Shown: one piece after another, positions 39,782-50,300 of the stretch
How the letters are laid out: every line of letters starts with the position of its first letter
How positions within the stretch are numbered: position 1 is the first letter of the stretch
From: Picocystis sp. L7
Taxonomy: Eukaryota > Chlorophyta > Picocystophyceae > Picocystales > Picocystaceae
Direction: 5' to 3'
NCBI GenBank assembly: GCA_020975725.1
Contig: QXJR01000023.1
Span: 248,001 to 312,000, forward strand
DNA length: 64,000 nt
Translations under genes and position numbers: made by a program
Notes under the pieces: generated by a model
What the model was told of the DNA's origin: nothing
Seen by the model: only the letters and a program-made list of their open reading frames with translations
The model's database searches: none

Positions 39782-41418
39782 CGTGCACTTGTTTCAATGC
39801 AGTAAAAGCAAGGTTGACGAGAAGCAACGGGAATGGATTCGTGGGTCTCGAACGGTTCCGTCTTAGGGTCGCCCCAGGGTCGGGCAGGCTTGGGGAAATC
39901 GACCCCCCATTTCGATACTTCCCCTGATTGTCTCTCGGGGATTCTCCGGGGGGGTGCGAACGACCCGAAAAAAAGTACCCAAGGGACTCGACCGGTCAAG
40001 GCGGGTGGTGCGAGACGTGATGCCAAACAAGACCGACGACCCTCCTTCCTACCAACTCAAGCGACACGTCGAAACGAGCCAAAGACGCAGTGGAAGACCT
40101 GAATTGCCGAACAATACACGCGACGATCTCGCAGGAACGGCGGTGAGGAATGGACGCCTACAAACACGATTGCAGAATGGAACCATTCCTTGCAGGTTGC
40201 GGAACAACTTACAAACGAAGCAAGCATGGCTCCTCGTTGGTTGGTAACATATGTGATGCGCGATTCGTTGAGAAATTTGTCTCATTGGTGGATATGATAC
40301 GATTCTCCAAACTGTCATCAGACGGAAGAGTGTCAGCACACCCGAAGTAGTTGGATACGTCGATTTACTACTGAGGTGCCCAGTTTTAAGTTCCTCTCCA
40401 CCAACGTCTACGTGCCTCTACTTTGCTTGCCCGCTTCACATCGCCGTCTTCAACCCTTGCTCGATTCGCGCCATGGAGAGTTGAATTAGGCGCCCATGCT
40501 TGATTAGTGATAATGTGTAAATCCCCAGCTCATTGTCCTATATATAGGACACATGGGGATTCGTACAATAAGCCTGAAGATCCCAAATGGAAAGGCATGC
40601 CAATGCAAGTGCTTTATAGATTGGTTGGCATCGATTGCTTCGCACAAACACCGCGGCAACGACCATGCGTCACAAAAAATCGCAATGATAAGTTTGCATG
40701 CCTTGATGAAACGCAGTGGAAGAAAAATTGTAAGAGCACGTTTAACTCTTTGTTCTTGATGTGAGAGAAAGGCTTGCACTTCCAAGAAGCTGATTTCGAG
40801 CAAGGAGAATCGCACATTCTTGAAAAAAGTGTGTGTTGGGGCGTACTTGAACACGGTTTGCACCCGAAAGAGTTCGTAGGGTGTGTATTATGAACCGAGC
40901 AGTCGTGAAGTGTGAATGATGACACACATGATCTGAAGAAGAGTCCATGTTGGTCCCTTGACGTTGGGAACAATCGCTTACACCCCATGCATATTCATTT
41001 CGCGGGCGAGGCTATCGCACGTCACGAATGGATCTCGATTCAGACCGTGGGTGTCGTTAGGTCACTCACTTGCGCATGCCACCTCGACTTCCTTTGAGGC
41101 TTGAGAAAGGAAAGCGTGACGAAGGAACGGGTGTTTGGTCGCGCGATCACGCTTCCCTCCATGTCCCATCCTCTGTATTCCTCTTGCTTGTCTCCACGTG
41201 GTTGGGAAGGGGCGCGTGACTACAGCTTGGGCGTCTTGTGTACATGTGGGTCTGTGTTGCTCCCGTCCCATTGGGACAGAACCATGGATCTGGGGTGGAG
41301 GTGTGTGTGTTTGTGTGGTGTAGCAGAGTGTGGGACAGTGTGGGAGGGTGTGGGAGGGAGTGGAGAGGGACTCTCAGGCCCTCTCAGGTGACGTGCGAGT
41401 GGCCAGTGGGACGTGGCG
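39782..41418. other. Long divergent region without genes
   Basis: 1.64 kb between the RABL6-like and LON-domain starts. GC-rich near both genes, AT-rich in the middle. It contains the palindrome at 40532-40549; no coding frame is convincing. Confidence 0.5.
40532..40549. promoter_or_regulatory. 18-bp palindrome within a larger inverted repeat
   Basis: TGTCCTATATATAGGACA is a perfect palindrome. It is flanked by AATCCCC to the left and GGGGATT to the right, extending the imperfect inverted repeat to about 44 bp (40519-40562). It lies mid-way in a 1.6-kb divergent region; it could be a cruciform or the terminus of a small element. Confidence 0.6.
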
Positions 41419-42261
41419 ATGGCCATGGCGATGGCGAAGGTTTCGGGCCATTGGCGAAGGCAAAGGGCGCAGGAAAGGCGCATGGGAAGCAGATGGAGGC
41501 GCAGGAAGGACGTGGGAGCCGCACGTGCGTCGGAGGGGAACGCAGGGAGCGAAGAGAAGCTCCTGCCGGTGTTCCCCTTGGGCATGGTGGGCATGCCCAA
41601 CTGCAAAGTGTCGCTGCACATCTTCGAGGCGAGGTATCGTGTGCTCTTCAACACGCTTCTGTCAGGTGACGAAGACGTGGAAGAAGGTCTGGTGGACCAA
41701 AAGAGCGCGTTCCTCGGAACACGCAGGTTTGGGCTTGTGTTCGTCACCGACCAAGGGCAACTGGCGGAATATGGGAGCACACTGGAGATCGAGCAGCATC
41801 GGCAAATCGACGGTGGAAGGATGCTGGTAGTCCAGAGAGGCGTGGAGAGGTTCAAAATCACCGAAGTCGTGCAGGAAAAACCGTACCTCATCTGCAAGGT
41901 GGAAACGGTCGACGACGAAGATGAAATAGACGAACAAGTGGTGGAAATAGCCAAGGACACAGCCCAAAAGTTCAGGGACACCATCAAGCTAGGAATGAAA
42001 GAAAAGGGAATGCCGTTGCCCGAAGATCCGACAGAACTCGACGAGCTGGACCCAAAAGAGTTGTCGTTCTGGATCGCAAGTATGTTCGATGCTCCAGTGG
42101 AACAGCAGAACCTGCTGGAGATGAGGTCCACCAAAGAACGCCTGCAGAGGGAAAACGAGGTGCTTAAAAGTACACTTGATTATCTTGTGGCAACTGCGGC
42201 ACTGAAGTCTGCCCTGAACCAATCCTCACCTGGGGATGCTCCGCCAGAGCCCACAGAATGA
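41419..42261 (+). CDS. LON substrate-binding (N-terminal) domain protein
   Basis: 280 residues. It contains the LON N-domain alone, without AAA+ or protease parts: LLPVFPLGMVGMPNCKVSLH, IFEARYRVLFNTLLSG, RRFGLVFV and IDGGRMLVVQRGVERFKITE, then VVQEKPYLICKVETV and a C-terminal helical bundle ending in a heptad-like stretch (MRSTKERLQRENEVLKSTLD). Plant plastid homologues have this architecture. The N-terminal 55 residues are Arg/Ala-rich and could be a transit peptide; the first codons repeat ATGGC(C/G). A later Met (MGSRWRRRK) is an alternative start. Role uncertain: peptide binding or assembly. Confidence 0.87.
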   Translation: MAMAMAKVSGHWRRQRAQERRMGSRWRRRKDVGAARASEGNAGSEEKLLPVFPLGMVGMPNCKVSLHIFEARYRVLFNTLLSGDEDVEEGLVDQKSAFLGTRRFGLVFVTDQGQLAEYGSTLEIEQHRQIDGGRMLVVQRGVERFKITEVVQEKPYLICKVETVDDEDEIDEQVVEIAKDTAQKFRDTIKLGMKEKGMPLPEDPTELDELDPKELSFWIASMFDAPVEQQNLLEMRSTKERLQRENEVLKSTLDYLVATAALKSALNQSSPGDAPPEPTE

Positions 42262-42342
42262 AAGATAGCTTTTTTTACAGATGGAACGATCATGTGTGAA
42301 CGCTTGAAACACAACACATGCTTTGCCTGGGAGGGCCTCTGT

Positions 42343-43680
42343 TCACGACGCACCTACCTTGGTCTTTTTGTTGACGTCCCCTTTCTGAGTGTCGAGCCAC
42401 CTGTGGTACTTGTTTGTCTGAAACACCCGACAGAACCCGCCGCTCCGATTCCGTTCCACTCTTTCCACCCTATCTTCGTCATAAACTTCAAGGGCGATAG
42501 CGGCATACCCACTTTCTTGGGGCAACTCGCGACCGTTCAAGTCTACCCAACGCACCTTTCGACCTCCCAAATCTGTACAAACAATGCCTACTGGCGCCTG
42601 CGTCAACGCATCATATTCTACAATCATGTTATCCTGTATGGATAACAGGCAATTAGAACCTGCATCCAACCAGTGATGTGTGATGGCCACGTCCTCCTCG
42701 ATCAGACATGAAGACTCTGCGCAAAGCCATCCCTTGCTTGGGTCGCATAGAATTTCCTCTTCTGGAAGAAGAACATTCGGGACAGGCAGACCGTCTGCAT
42801 ATTCGTGCCGCATATCCAAACGGACCACTCCGGATCCATGATCCACCGTATAGAGTTCATAACCATCCTCATCTCCCGTGACCATGCGGGACTGGCGGAA
42901 TCCGTCGCGACTGCAGTCTCCCATGACCCCGACTTGCACGAACGCGCAGTTACCATACACCCCGACCGACTCCCGGTAGTTGTGGCTCAGGTGGAAGTGT
43001 CCGGAAAACCACAGCTTGATCTGGGGATGTCGTGCCACGATTTCGATGAATTGTCTTGGGTTTTCTGAATGATTGAGCCATGCACATCGATTTTTCACGT
43101 GCAACTCATCGAGCACCTTGATTCCAGATCCCAGCGGAGGCGCATGGGTGAAGATGAAGACAGGTCTGTCCTTGTACACGTGCAGTTGCTCCAAGAACCA
43201 CTTCCTTTGCGACTCATCCACGTACACCTCGTGGCTACTGTACTGGGCATCACGAAACCTAGTGGTAGACAGTCCAATGCACACGGCTGGTCCAATGTCT
43301 TTCACCCAGTGATGTTCCTGTTCAAACACTTGCTTCCATCCATTCAAGTTGGCCTCGTCGGTGTCGAAGTCTTGAAAGCCTTCGAGATCGTGGTTTCCGG
43401 TCACGAGAGTCCATTCGGTCTCGAATCCTTCCATGAACTGTCGCGCCAGCTGGAAGCACTGCTCGGTGCCTGGTTGCGCGTCTCCTGCGCCAAGGTCGCC
43501 CAACTGAAACACGTGGGTTCGAGCTCCTTCGGCGTGCTTCTCCTGTTCGAGGCAGTCTCGCAGCTGCTTCCTCCCTCGGTGGAAGAGTTCCATCCGCTTG
43601 GGTGATAGGTGCAGGTCCCCCACAACTGCCGCTGCGAACCTTTTCGCAGGCATTTTCATCGCCATGTGCGCCATGACCAT
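42343..43680 (-). CDS. Calcineurin-like metallophosphoesterase
   Basis: 445 residues from Met 43680. The metallophosphoesterase motifs are in order: VGDLHLSPKR (D-x-H), FQLGDLGAGD (GD), TLVTGNHDLEGF (GNHD), IFTHAPP (H) and LWFSGHFHLSH (GHxH). A C-terminal domain of about 170 residues (YADGLPVPNVLLPEEEI, then HHWLDAGSNCLLSIQDNMIV) is beta-rich and resembles the extra domain of plant and cyanobacterial members. The substrate is unknown. The frame extends upstream to 43986 through an ATGGCA-type microsatellite, read as an Ala-Ile run; that part is judged non-coding. Tail to tail with the LON-domain gene, 81 bp apart. Confidence 0.87.
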   Translation of the reverse strand: MVMAHMAMKMPAKRFAAAVVGDLHLSPKRMELFHRGRKQLRDCLEQEKHAEGARTHVFQLGDLGAGDAQPGTEQCFQLARQFMEGFETEWTLVTGNHDLEGFQDFDTDEANLNGWKQVFEQEHHWVKDIGPAVCIGLSTTRFRDAQYSSHEVYVDESQRKWFLEQLHVYKDRPVFIFTHAPPLGSGIKVLDELHVKNRCAWLNHSENPRQFIEIVARHPQIKLWFSGHFHLSHNYRESVGVYGNCAFVQVGVMGDCSRDGFRQSRMVTGDEDGYELYTVDHGSGVVRLDMRHEYADGLPVPNVLLPEEEILCDPSKGWLCAESSCLIEEDVAITHHWLDAGSNCLLSIQDNMIVEYDALTQAPVGIVCTDLGGRKVRWVDLNGRELPQESGYAAIALEVYDEDRVERVERNRSGGFCRVFQTNKYHRWLDTQKGDVNKKTKVGAS

Positions 43681-44796
43681 CGGGACACCACGTCCACACG
43701 TTCGACCCTGTCTCACCCAGTCCAGTCCACTCCCATCCAACCGTGGAAAACACACGAATGAACCGGGGAACCCTAGTGGACGGTTGTCCTTGGACACCCC
43801 AATGGCAATGGCAATGGCAATGGCAGTGGCAATGCATGGATACATGGATGGAGCGAAAGCATCCCTAAGAAGCACAACCATGGGTTTTGGCGGAGGAGTG
43901 CCTCGAGCATGCATCCCACGATAAGAACGTGGGCATGGCAAGGGAGGGAAATCCCTCTTCCTGTGTGGAGGCATACACAATCGCACGTCCAGTCGCCCGT
44001 TGGCCGTGGATGGCTTCGCGAAACTGGGAAAGTTTGGGGGACCTTCCCCTCATGGCTCGCCTTGGAGAAAACAAGGCGCAAGGTTGCGCTTCGTTCACAA
44101 ATTCTCGTGGTTGACGTTGCGTCCATGCAGTATGGATACAACGTACGTAGAAATCGTGGGAGATATGTGTACACCAAGGTGCTTCCATTCATGTCGAGTG
44201 AAGTTGCGTGGACCAGACCACCCACACGCGAGTTCATTGGGAGCGAGTATGCCGGTGTCGAGTTGCTGATTGACCAAGCGTCCCTTTCGTGTACGCTCCA
44301 CTTGATTGCATCCTTTCGATCACCCCTATGCACGCGTGTGCTTGACCTTCGTCTCCCTCGCATCGCGATGGTACCCACAAGGGACGGCCTTCGCTTGCAT
44401 CCTACGCCATGGTCGCACACTCGCATTCCTACGGCTTTCTCTCCCACCATCTCACTATCTTCCTCCGTGTCTTCTCGCCATCCCTTGTCTCCACGTATCT
44501 CCACCCATCTCCCTGCTCCCTCTCCTTCTACCTCCCCCCCTCACTCTCCCTGTCAATCGCTCTCTCTCTCAATCGCTCTCGTTCCGTCTTCCCCGCCATG
44601 GATCCCCCTCGACAGCTGGCGCATGGATCCTCCACGGGTCCGGTCGTCTCCACCTGCAAAGGTCGGGAGCGTTCCCGACGACGAGCGCGACCATTGTCCG
44701 GTTGGCGTCGAGGCACAGGGTCCCAACGCCATCGCCGTCTCGGATCGCGTCCATTTCGTCGCGATGTTTCGCGCTTGGGAAGAAGCGCAGCAGGCG
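43681..44796. other. Divergent region upstream of the STK16 kinase
   Basis: 1.1 kb. It contains the ATGGCA microsatellite, and a pyrimidine-rich tract at about 44505-44590 (repeated CAATCGCTCTC). An ATG at 44598 in another frame and an in-frame ATG at 44764 offer alternative kinase starts. Confidence 0.5.
43797..43838 (+). repeat. (AATGGC)n microsatellite
   Basis: About six copies of a hexamer AATGGC, one with a G substitution, just upstream of the metallophosphoesterase start. Confidence 0.85.
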
Positions 44797-45819
44797 ATGG
44801 CGGGGTGTTTCGCCTCGTGGAGGCACATGTGGACGTCCTCGGAAGACAACATGCATGGAAAGCGCGTGAGGATCGGGGAAAGGGTGCTGGTGCTGGGGGA
44901 ATCGGTGGGCGAAGGCGCCTCGGCGTACGTGCGCATAGCCACAGAAGACGCACCACGTCCCTCCAAGCGGAAGCTGGCGCTGAAACGCGTGCTCCTGCAG
45001 TCCGAAGAGCAGCTGGAAGACGTACAGCTGGAGATCCAGGCCTGGGAAACCTTCGCACGTGCGCCACACGTGCTTCGGCTCATCGACTGGGACATACGAC
45101 CGGTGAAAAGAGGAACGAATGCGACGGCGAAAGAAGCACTGATGCTCTTTCCGCTCTACGAAGATGGATCGTTGCAGGAATTGGGAGGAGGAAGGGAACC
45201 CCTCGAAGCAATGCAAACCTTCTTGCAGGTGGCAAAGGCGCTGGAGAACCTGCACAACCACGAACCGCCACACGCCCATCGAGATGTCAAGCCTGGAAAC
45301 GTGCTGGTGCGACTCTCCAACCAAGAAGAGGGGGATAGGAAGGTCGAAAAAGTCGTGCTCACGGACCTCGGAAGCTGCAGACCTGCACGGATGTACATAC
45401 GCAGTCGAAGAGACGCGCTGTACCTGATGGAAGATGCTGCACAGAGATGTACTGCACCGTACAGAGCGCCGGAGCTTTTCGACGTGTCCAGCCATTGTGA
45501 TGTGGATGAACGCATCGATGTTTGGTCCATAGGATGCCTGCTGTATTTCATGATGCATGGGCGGTCCCCATTCGAACCCAGGGCGGACGAGTTGGGTGCC
45601 AGTGTGGCCATGGCTGTGCTGAGTGCGAAGGTTGAATTTCCCGATGAAAGGGACGCAGGAGCTTGGGTGGGAGCAGGAAGAGCTGCGTACCCACAAGGGA
45701 TGAAGGATCTGGTGCGGTTTTGCTTGAACGTGGACCCAGCAGAGAGGCCACGTATCGACCAAGTCATTCAGCGTGCGGAGCAAGTGCTGGAAAGCCTCCA
45801 GAAGGGGGAAGGGTCCTGA
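44797..45819 (+). CDS. STK16: STK16-type serine/threonine kinase (NAK family)
   Basis: 340 residues from Met 44797. Membrane-associated kinases of this type act at the Golgi. Motifs: RVLVLGESVGEGASAYVRIA (glycine loop), LALKRVLLQ (ATP Lys), HAHRDVKPGNVLV (catalytic loop), VVLTDLGSC (DLG replacing DFG, as in STK16), RDALYLMEDAAQRCTAPYRA then PELFDVSSHCDVDERIDVWS, which is diagnostic of the subfamily. The start is chosen because MAGCFASW aligns with the short N-terminus of plant homologues (MGCSFSG) and supplies a cysteine for acylation; the in-frame ATG at 44764 adds 11 residues. The stop TGA abuts the stop of the opposite-strand gene without a gap. Confidence 0.92.
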   Translation: MAGCFASWRHMWTSSEDNMHGKRVRIGERVLVLGESVGEGASAYVRIATEDAPRPSKRKLALKRVLLQSEEQLEDVQLEIQAWETFARAPHVLRLIDWDIRPVKRGTNATAKEALMLFPLYEDGSLQELGGGREPLEAMQTFLQVAKALENLHNHEPPHAHRDVKPGNVLVRLSNQEEGDRKVEKVVLTDLGSCRPARMYIRSRRDALYLMEDAAQRCTAPYRAPELFDVSSHCDVDERIDVWSIGCLLYFMMHGRSPFEPRADELGASVAMAVLSAKVEFPDERDAGAWVGAGRAAYPQGMKDLVRFCLNVDPAERPRIDQVIQRAEQVLESLQKGEGS

Positions 45820-46262
45820 TCAAGAGGCTTTCAATGCGCCTGTACACTCCTCTCCAAAGGTGGGCCGAACTGTCGTTCGCTTCATCATGAAGTGTGATTT
45901 TTTGGTAGAGTTTCGCAATCTTCGGAGTGCCGAGATGGTGTGAGCGGGATCTGCATTCCTTACCAGATATGGCCCATTGGTTTGATGAACGGCTTGTGGG
46001 CCATCCAAATAAATGCGGTGCCTCTCCAGAGTTTTCGTGGAGCGCTTGTATCCCTTGGCAATGGATGTTGCGTGTTTTTCTTGCCATCGCAGCTGTATGA
46101 ATAACGTCCGCTCATGGGGATGCTTCTTCCTTCCGCTTGGTCCGTTGCCAATGCAGACTAGGCTGCTGTGTTCACCCTGCAAGCTTTGATCCACGATGGG
46201 GTCCGAGGCAAGGGACGGTATGCCTGTGCGGACCGGCTGTTGTATCTACCATCCATCATCAT
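45820..46262 (-). CDS. Small basic protein, two exons, perhaps mitoribosomal
   Basis: Exons 46262-46176 and 46092-45820, intron 83 nt (GTGAACAC...TTCATACAG); 119 residues. The product is strongly basic and evenly mixed: YRPLPRTPSWIKACR, LRWQEKHATSIAKGYKRSTK, RHRIYLDGPQAVHQTNGPYL, VRNADPAHTISALRRLRN and KKSHFMMKRTTVRPTFGEEC. The region VRNADPAHTISALRRL faintly recalls the start of bS21-type ribosomal proteins, but this is not a secure match. Codon use in exon 2 looks genuinely coding. The stop codon is immediately adjacent to the STK16 stop. The donor GTGAAC is weaker than the others, so exon 1 is less certain. Confidence 0.5.
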
Positions 46263-46547
46263 CCCACATGTCTCCAGTTCCCCTTCAGTTCCGTCCGTTT
46301 CACGTCCACAGCTTCGATGTCGGTTGGGACGGGGGAGGACCCGTCGGTTCACCCCCACTTCATCGGTGGGTTCGTTGGGGTCACTTTCCTTCTATCGATG
46401 GGTTCGAACCCGGCAGCGTTCCCCTTGGGTCGGTCTTTTTTTCCGGTGGGACGAGGTCGTCGATGGTTCGGCCAGTCAACACATGCGCATGTGTGCGGAT
46501 GTCACGTGCCAATTGCACACATCGCATCTCTCGTCCGACAAGCAACC

Positions 46548-47358
46548 ATGTATCGAGAGGAGTACCAGAGCGGCTTCTTCTCCGTCCTCTACAGCATTGG
46601 AAGAAACCCGCTGGAATCATGGGCGCAGAAAGGTGCGTGCGTGCGCGTTGCGTCGGTTCGTGGACGAAAGACCGATGACCAGCAGCAGTGGAGCAAAACC
46701 TCCTTCCTTTCATGTCAGAGGGTTCGCGGAATGGTTCTCCACGTTCCAGGAGGATCCGTGTGGGGAGTGCGCGATGCACAAGCAGGAGATGGCCACTGGC
46801 TGACGACAACGCATCCTTGCAGCATCTCACGGACATGTGAAGCGCGTGATGGATGAGGACATCCAGTCCTCCGTCATCGAGATCTCCGGAACCAACGTAA
46901 GCACAGCTTATATTCATTGCCCACCCGATCTAAAGTGTGGAGGTTTAGGCATCCGCTTGCCCTACTTGGTGATGATCGTCAAGAACATGGACATGCTTTT
47001 CTCCTTCGAAGTCCAAGTTCTGGACAGCAAGAACACCAAGAGAAGGTTTCGAGCATCGACCTTTCAGAGCAGCACACGTGTCAAACCCTTTATTTGCACC
47101 CTGCCCATGCAAATGGATAAAGGGTGGAATCAAATACAGTTCAACCTTGCAGACTTTACGAAGCAGGCCTATCAAACGGAGTATGTTGAAACCCTCCACT
47201 TGCAAATACACGCAAACTGTCGCCTGCGTCGAGTCTTCTTCTCTGACAAATTGTACATGGAGGAAGAACTCCCACCTGACTTTAAGCTGCTCTCCCCGAT
47301 GAGGCTCAAACAAAACCAGAAGAAGAAAGATGCTGAGAGGGCTGCAAAACCAGTGTGA
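46548..47358 (+). CDS. CFAP20: CFAP20 (Bug22) cilia/flagella-associated protein
   Basis: A small, highly conserved protein of the axonemal doublet inner junction. Two exons: 46548-46632 and 46823-47358; intron 190 nt (GTGCGTGC...TCCTTGCAG). The spliced protein has 206 residues. [20 protein letters not shown] runs into [20 protein letters not shown], then [86 protein letters not shown] and [18 protein letters not shown]. The phase-1 join gives exactly the family spacing between W and GHxKR. Some non-flagellated plants retain it, so motility is suggested, not proven. Confidence 0.95.
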
Positions 47359-47397
47359 CATATGAGAATCATAGTTGGTCAGCATCCAGCCTTTGCC

Positions 47398-50300
47398 CTA
47401 CTTGTTTTTTTTGAAGTAGTTGCTCTTCCACCAATTGATCATGTGGTCAATATTGCTGAAAGTCCGGTCTCTAAATTTGTATCCATCCGGCAACGGAAAG
47501 ATGTACTCACGCCGTGGATGGTTCCTGCTCACCAGGTAACAAAGGTAGTATGCCCCAGGATGCCTGTAACTCACAGCAAGAAAGTAAGGGATGACATTCG
47601 GTTTTGCTTCCCTGGCGCTTTTGACAACCTTCTCAAGACCTTCCTCGGACCCTTCCCTGAACTTTGGATGCCCTGTAAATGCAAGCATGTTTCTCACAAG
47701 TGGGTCAATGCAGCGTCCACAGATCTCGTCCAAATCTTCATATGTACCAATGGGCGTACCATCGATACCGATGACCGTGAGAGGTTTTCCGAGCTGCAGC
47801 TTTGAAGCCATGGACTGACCTTTGCCAGTTCTTGCAATTTCTTTCTCACCCTCGCGTATCAAGTGGTGACTGATCACAACACTTTCCATGCCTCTGTGGA
47901 AGAAAAGAGTTAACAGTATCCTATCAAACTTACCGGCAACTGGTGTGAACAGAAAATCTCCTTGACTTCCGTCAGCCTGGAACTCCAGGTCCACCTCCTT
48001 CACATCCCTGTTTTGAAACATATTGTGATTGACGAGTCTGGAGAAGGTCTTATCTTTCCGCTTCGCAATTTCTGCTGCTCTCTGCCTTTGAGCTCTCTCT
48101 GCAGCAACTTCTTGATCAGTCTTGGCACTGGAGTAGAACAAATCACGTGCCTCTAGCTCTTGCTCGTATGCTGCGTTATTTTGAAGAACACTACCTCTCG
48201 TACAAAGCTGAATGAACGCCAACCTACTGGGGCCTATGTCATCAAGAGATTTGCCCTGCGGCAGAATATCCACTATACGAGCTGTCAAGGAGGCCCCTGG
48301 TTGTAGAAGGTCCCTCACCTCATTGTAACCAAGATTCTGATCGGAAACATCGAAATGATCGATAAACCCAGGAATACCAGATTCGTCCAGCACAACTACT
48401 ACAAAATCTCTGTAGACAAACTTCACAGTCGCTTGAACAAGACGGCCTCTTCGCAAAAAAGAAGCGCTTTCGCCAGCTAAGTAATTGAAGATCTGGATTG
48501 TTGTTGGCTTCTGCCATTTGCGCCTCATGTCGCGATAGGGTTGCCGGATCTCCAGGATCACATCCACGAAATTGGCATGTTTCTTTACTTGCATCCTGCT
48601 TTCTACCTCCGCTGCCAGTATGTCTGCATCGATGCTGTCAAGTACAGTTGGGTCATCGAACAGTCTGTCAATCATCAGCTCTTCCTCGAGCATCGTCTGA
48701 CCAAAAGCAGACTTGGCTAACTCCCTCACCAGCTCGTAATCCTCTGGGTGGATGCGCGTTCCATCAATTGGCTCAAAATCATTCTCTCCAATCACATTCG
48801 CATGCTCAACTATACGCAGTGAACCTGCACAATTCGAGAAGACCACTTTACCCATGTTTGCTAAATCCATGACCTCTCTTCTTGCTTGAACTGCACCCCC
48901 GGATTTGATGATGGCATTCAACATAGCTTTGGCCTTCCTGGGTCCCAATCCACTGACAAACTGGAGGGTCCAAGACAGCCATTCGTTTTGCACAGTGAGA
49001 TTAATATCCACTCCAATTTGATTTATAGCTGTGATGATGGACTCAGCCATGACGCCCAGCCGTTCTTCTTTGCTCAAATAATCTTGCAAAGGGTGTTGCG
49101 AAAGAGAAAGAACTTCTTTTCCATGACTGCCAGCAAGGGCAGCTATCAGTGCGGCTGGGTCTTTCATGTAACGCGCCAGTGCAACACCCTCACGGACATT
49201 TTGTGGCTGCTCTCCTAGTTCTCTCGTGGACAATGCAGACAATGCCCAAAGCTTTGCTACAGATGGTTCACACCAAACCACTTCAATCATTCCTGTTTCA
49301 ACAGGAAGGCTCCCAGGCATGTCATCAACCACTTGGTTGATAGCTTCTTGTATGAGTTCATCCTTTACGGAAGCATAGTTGAACGAAGACGCACTGAATG
49401 CCAGGACGTGTGGTGAGTGCTTTGCAATAAATTTTGCAAGCCTCTCAATATCTTCTCTCACATTCTTCGGCATTGTTGCATCAGGGCGTTTGAGCGGAGG
49501 CCGTCCAACAAAGGTGCCACACATGAGTATGTCCACCAACTTTCCTGCTGCATCTAACATCACAAACGTGGTTGGAGGCTTTCCGGGGCCGCAAACACAG
49601 CTCATGATTCTGATGTCTGGAATAACTTCCTCGTCAGAATTGGAAGCATGAACGGCCTTGGGCCTGTAGGGGGCACTTGACACCCTCTCCCAAATGCTAT
49701 CACGGCACGTGTGTTTCACACACTCTCGCGCCTCGGCCAAAAGATGCACCCTCAGCTCTTGTTCTAGGGCGGGTAGAATGATCTCATTAAGGGCCACGTA
49801 GATTATACCTCGCCTGACATCATTCCAACTCTGCGCAGCGGCATTCACGCCTTCAGATAAAAAAAGATCTTGGAGCTGTGAGGAGAGCTGGGCCTTCTGG
49901 GCGTCTGGCATCCCCATAGACACTATGATCAGACCATCCTCCTCAGCTGCATTGATGGCGAGGAAGTCGCTTGTGCCATAAAAAAGCGCAAGGGGCTTAC
50001 TCCTTAACCGCTTGATGTGCGCAAACTTTGGATGAAAAGGATCGACCACTCTCGCGCCATCAATGGTGGGTATCGTCGATATGGATGCGCTTGAACGATA
50101 CATTCCTCTCACCATCCTCCGCAGCACAGGCTCTGCAGCAATCTCCTCTGCAGCCAGCCGTATTACCTCCCTCATCACCATGTCTCTGCTTGTCTGTTCT
50201 TCGACGAGGTCAACAAGCATTTCTGAGGCAGGCAAGCGTGGATCTGCTGGAGCATGCTTCTTATAATTGCTTATGATGTTGTCCGATAGCTCCTCCGCAG

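Noticed and set aside
46380-46420. tRNA-like T-loop (GGGTTCGAACCC)
   Set aside because: It is a short palindrome without a matching acceptor stem, D-arm or A-box at the right distances; similar GGTTCGA words are common in this genome's spacers.
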